Below are positions 61,474 through 64,000 of a stretch of 64,000 bases of DNA, in pieces. A model generated the notes under the pieces. The model was given only the letters and a program-made list of their open reading frames with translations, did no database searches and was not told the DNA's origin. The stretch covers positions 1 through 64,000 of the forward strand of contig JAJZDW010000006.1 of NCBI GenBank assembly GCA_021851405.1, in the 5' to 3' direction. Position 1 is the first letter of the stretch. Every line of letters begins with the position of its first letter. Source of the DNA: Pseudomonadota bacterium (GTDB lineage: Bacteria; Pseudomonadota; Gammaproteobacteria; Steroidobacterales; Steroidobacteraceae). A program made the position numbers and the translations under genes.

Positions 61474-62807
61474 GCCGCTCGCGCCACGCGCGCCCGGTGC
61501 CGGCCGCGGAGGAGTGCGCCCGCGTGATGGCGCTGACTCACGAGGGCGAGGGGATCGTGCGCGAGGGCAAGACCGTCTTCATCCCCGGTGCGCTGCCCGG
61601 AGAGTCGGTGCGCTTCGTGCGCACACGGCGCCATCGGCAGCACGACGAGGGTCGACTGTTGGAGGTGCTCGAACCCGCCGCGACGCGCGTGACCCCGCGC
61701 TGTGCGCATTTCGGGGTGTGCGGCGGCTGTCTGCTGCAACACCTCTCGAGCGAAGCGCAGCTCGCGTTGAAACAGACCGAGCTGGCGGACAACTTCGAGC
61801 GCGTGGCGCGCGTGTCGTGTCCGCGCTGGCTCGCGCCGCTCGCCGGCCCGGTGTGGGGGTATCGGCGCCGGGCGCGCCTCGGGGTGAAGTACGTGCCGAA
61901 GAAAGGCCGCGTCGTGGTCGGTTTTCGCGAGCGCAGCGCGCCTTACGTCGCGGACGTGCATCACTGCGAGGTGCTCGCGGCCCCGGTGAGCGAGTGGATC
62001 GAGCCGCTCGCCGAGCTCATCGGGGCGCTCGAGATCCGGCAACAGCTGCCGCAGATCGAAGTGGCGGTGGCGGACAACGTCACCGCGCTGGTGCTGCGGG
62101 TGCTCGCGCCGCCCTCGGCGGCCGACCGGGAGCGGTTGCACGCGTTTGCCGCACGTCACGGCGCGCGCATCTACCTGCAGCCGGGCGGGCTCGAGAGCAT
62201 CGAGCCGCTCGAGCCGGGCGCATCGAGCGAGCCGCTCTTCTACGCGCTGGCGCAATTTGACCTGCGACTGGAGTTCCAGCCGAGTGATTTCGTGCAGATC
62301 AATGGTCCGATCAATCGCGCGCTGGTGGCACAGGCGGTCGAGCTGCTCGCGCCGGCACCGGGCGATGCGGTACTCGATCTGTATTGCGGACTCGGCAACT
62401 TCACGCTGCCGCTCGCCCGCTCGGGGGCGCACGTAGTCGGGGTGGAGGGCGAGGCGGCATTGATCGAACGGGCGCGCACGAACGCGGCGCGCAACGGCAT
62501 CACCACCGCACAGTTCCACGTGGCGGATCTGTCCGTCGCACCCGACCCGCAGGTGCCCTGGCTGCGCGGCGCGTACCGGCATGTGTTGCTCGATCCGCCG
62601 CGAGTCGGCGCCCGCGAAGTACTCGGCACGGTCGCGGCGCTGCGGCCGCAGCGCGTGCTGTACATTTCCTGCCATCCGGGCAGTCTCGCCCGCGACCTCG
62701 GCATCCTGGTGCACGAGCACGGGTTTACGCTCGAGGCCGCCGGCGTCATCGACATGTTTCCGCACACCGGACATGTCGAGTCGCTGGCATTGCTGTCCGG
62801 ACCGTGA
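61470..62807 (+). CDS. rlmD: 23S rRNA (uracil(1939)-C5)-methyltransferase RlmD
   Basis: RlmD (RumA) methylates U1939 of 23S rRNA. The 445-residue product has a TRAM domain (1-70), four Fe-S cysteines (C78, C84, C87 and C166), the SAM motif VLDLYCGLGNFTLPLA, the LDPPRVGARE motif and catalytic C401 in YISCHPGSLARDL. The start is the ATG overlapping the preceding stop codon. Confidence 0.95.
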   Translation: MSRSRHARPVPAAEECARVMALTHEGEGIVREGKTVFIPGALPGESVRFVRTRRHRQHDEGRLLEVLEPAATRVTPRCAHFGVCGGCLLQHLSSEAQLALKQTELADNFERVARVSCPRWLAPLAGPVWGYRRRARLGVKYVPKKGRVVVGFRERSAPYVADVHHCEVLAAPVSEWIEPLAELIGALEIRQQLPQIEVAVADNVTALVLRVLAPPSAADRERLHAFAARHGARIYLQPGGLESIEPLEPGASSEPLFYALAQFDLRLEFQPSDFVQINGPINRALVAQAVELLAPAPGDAVLDLYCGLGNFTLPLARSGAHVVGVEGEAALIERARTNAARNGITTAQFHVADLSVAPDPQVPWLRGAYRHVLLDPPRVGAREVLGTVAALRPQRVLYISCHPGSLARDLGILVHEHGFTLEAAGVIDMFPHTGHVESLALLSGP

Positions 62808-62818
62808 GGAGCACACCG

Positions 62819-63868
62819 ATGACCCTCGGCCCGCTGATGATCGATCTGACCGGAACGGCGCTGACGGACGAGGAGCGCACCTTGCTCGCCCATCCGCTCG
62901 TCGGCGGGGTGATTCTCTTCACGCGCAACTACGTCGAGCCGCAACAGCTGACCGATCTGGTGCAGGCCATTCACGCGCTGCGCACCCCGAGGCTCTTAGT
63001 CGCGGTCGATCATGAGGGCGGTCGGGTCCAGCGATTCCGCCCGGGGTTCTCGGCGCTGCCGGCGGCCCGGCGCATCGGCCGCCAGTTCGATCTCGAGCCG
63101 CGCGCCGCTCTTGTGCTCGCCCGGGAGATGGGGTGGCTCATGGCCGCCGAGCTCGCCGCCTGCGGAATCGATCTGTCGTTCGCCCCGTGCGTGGACATCG
63201 ATTACGGCGTGAGTTTCATTACCGACCGGGCCTTCCACAGCCGCCCGGAGGCGGTCAGCTCGCTCGCCGGCGCCTACGCCCACGGCATGCGCGAGGCCGG
63301 GATGGCGGCGACCGCCAAGCATTTTCCGGGTCACGGGGCGGTCACGGCCGACTCGCATGCGCAACTGCCGCTCGACCGGCGCGAGTGGGCCGACCTTGAC
63401 GGTGACCTGATGCCGTACCGGCGCCTGATCGCCAATGGTCTGCCGGCGGTGATGGTGGGGCACCTGCTGTTCCCGGCGGTGGATGCGGCGCCGGCGAGTT
63501 TCTCGCCCCGCTGGATCGGGGAGGTCCTGCGCGGGGAGCTCGGCTTCCAGGGCGCGGTGTTCGCCGATGATCTGTCGATGGGCGGCGCGGTGGCTTATGG
63601 CGGGGTGCTCGAGCGGGCCGCGCGCGCGCTCGCCGCCGGCTGCGACATGCTGCCGGTGTGCAACGACCGCGCGGCGGTGCAGCAGCTGCTGGCCGGACTG
63701 AAGGTGACGCCCGCGCCGGCGTCCGCGGTGCGTCTGGCCCGTCTGCACGGCCGTGAGCATCTCGATGCGGTGGCGCTTCGGGCCTCGCGGCGCTGGCGCG
63801 AGGCGCAGGCGCTGCTGGCGGCCTGCACGGCCGCGCCGTTGCTCGAACTGGATCCCACCCAGCCCTGA
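62819..63868 (+). CDS. nagZ: Beta-N-acetylhexosaminidase NagZ
   Basis: NagZ removes GlcNAc from anhydromuropeptides during cytoplasmic peptidoglycan recycling, producing the signals that induce AmpC-type beta-lactamases where present. The 349-residue GH3 enzyme has VGGVILFTRNY, the AVDHEGGRVQRF and TAKHFPGHG motifs (catalytic histidine region) and the nucleophile aspartate in FADDLSMGG. GAGGA lies before the ATG. A strong hairpin follows. Confidence 0.95.
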   Translation: MTLGPLMIDLTGTALTDEERTLLAHPLVGGVILFTRNYVEPQQLTDLVQAIHALRTPRLLVAVDHEGGRVQRFRPGFSALPAARRIGRQFDLEPRAALVLAREMGWLMAAELAACGIDLSFAPCVDIDYGVSFITDRAFHSRPEAVSSLAGAYAHGMREAGMAATAKHFPGHGAVTADSHAQLPLDRREWADLDGDLMPYRRLIANGLPAVMVGHLLFPAVDAAPASFSPRWIGEVLRGELGFQGAVFADDLSMGGAVAYGGVLERAARALAAGCDMLPVCNDRAAVQQLLAGLKVTPAPASAVRLARLHGREHLDAVALRASRRWREAQALLAACTAAPLLELDPTQP

Positions 63869-63870
63869 AG

Positions 63871-63902
63871 CGCACGCGGGTGACAACTGTCACCCGCGTG
63901 CG
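63871..63902 (+). terminator. Long perfect hairpin after nagZ
   Basis: A 14-bp perfect stem (CGCACGCGGGTGAC paired with GTCACCCGCGTGCG) with an AACT loop begins 2 bp after the nagZ stop codon. It lacks a U tract, so it is either an unusual terminator, a 3' stabilising stem, or part of a regulator site. The remaining 98 bp to the window edge contain no gene. Confidence 0.55.
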
Positions 63903-63961
63903 GTGACGCATCGCACTGGGTTGCCGCCGTGCGAGGCGCGATGCTGCGTGCATGTCGCGGA

Positions 63962-63990
63962 TTTACCTCGCCCTTGTGCTGCCGTAGAAT
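63962..63990 (+). promoter_or_regulatory. Promoter candidate for a gene beyond the right edge
   Basis: TTTACC (63962-63967) and TAGAAT (63985-63990) are separated by 17 bp, with four and five consensus matches. It reads out of the window. Confidence 0.5.
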
Positions 63991-64000
63991 GCGCTCACCG

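Overview
The window is a dense, high-GC bacterial chromosome segment. The organism is most likely a gammaproteobacterium of the Xanthomonadales/Nevskiales kind. The evidence is gene order: glnD-map facing rpsB-tsf-pyrH-frr-uppS-cdsA-dxr-rseP-bamA-skp-lpxD-fabZ-lpxA-lpxB-rnhB-dnaE-accA, an RpfE-like gene next to recJ, prfB (with a programmed +1 frameshift) followed by lysS, and rpoE-rseA-rseB upstream of lepA-lepB-rnc-era-recO-pdxJ-acpS. No rRNA, tRNA or CRISPR array is visible.

Layout. Bases 1-3414 (minus) hold the nitrogen sensor glnD, which runs off the left edge, and map. From 3488 to 34844 there is one nearly continuous rightward run: translation factors (rpsB, tsf, frr), UMP kinase, undecaprenyl-PP and phospholipid synthesis, isoprenoid genes (dxr, ispD, ispF), outer-membrane assembly (rseP, bamA, skp), lipid A synthesis (lpxD, fabZ, lpxA, lpxB), replication (rnhB, dnaE), accA, tilS, pyrG, kdsA, eno, ftsB, then truD, surE and pcm. 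Many genes overlap by 4 bp (ATGA or GTGA), which implies translational coupling. One unusual gene sits inside this run: a secreted PNGase A-type glycoamidase homologue between ispF and truD. The nlpD-rpoS pair expected after pcm is absent. In its place is a 236-bp gene-free stretch with a promoter and RNA-like pairing.

Bases 35081-39531 carry a divergent Mth938-domain gene and an RpfE-like gene, recJ, and an orphan LuxR-type regulator. Bases 39519-42646 form a compact accessory island, visibly richer in A+T, bracketed by related GGGTCA-type repeats. It carries a small KGG-rich protein, a three-gene toxin-antitoxin-chaperone (TAC) module with a HigB-like toxin, a HigA-like antitoxin with a C-terminal tail and a SecB-like chaperone, an IS1-like transposase, and two small putative membrane proteins ending at a strong terminator. 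An 18-bp perfect palindrome lies inside the TAC promoter and is a probable autoregulatory operator. This island is the most interesting part of the window.

Bases 42738-63868 return to core genes: prfB, lysS, murI, ygfZ (minus), and a succinate dehydrogenase cluster (sdhCDAB) flanked on both sides by assembly-factor genes (an SDHAF4/DUF1674 homologue before, SdhE after). Next come a sigma-E locus with its own sigma-E-type promoter, lepA, lepB, rnc, era, recO, pdxJ, acpS, an exonuclease, rlmD and nagZ. A 14-bp perfect hairpin follows nagZ, and a promoter near the right edge points out of the window.
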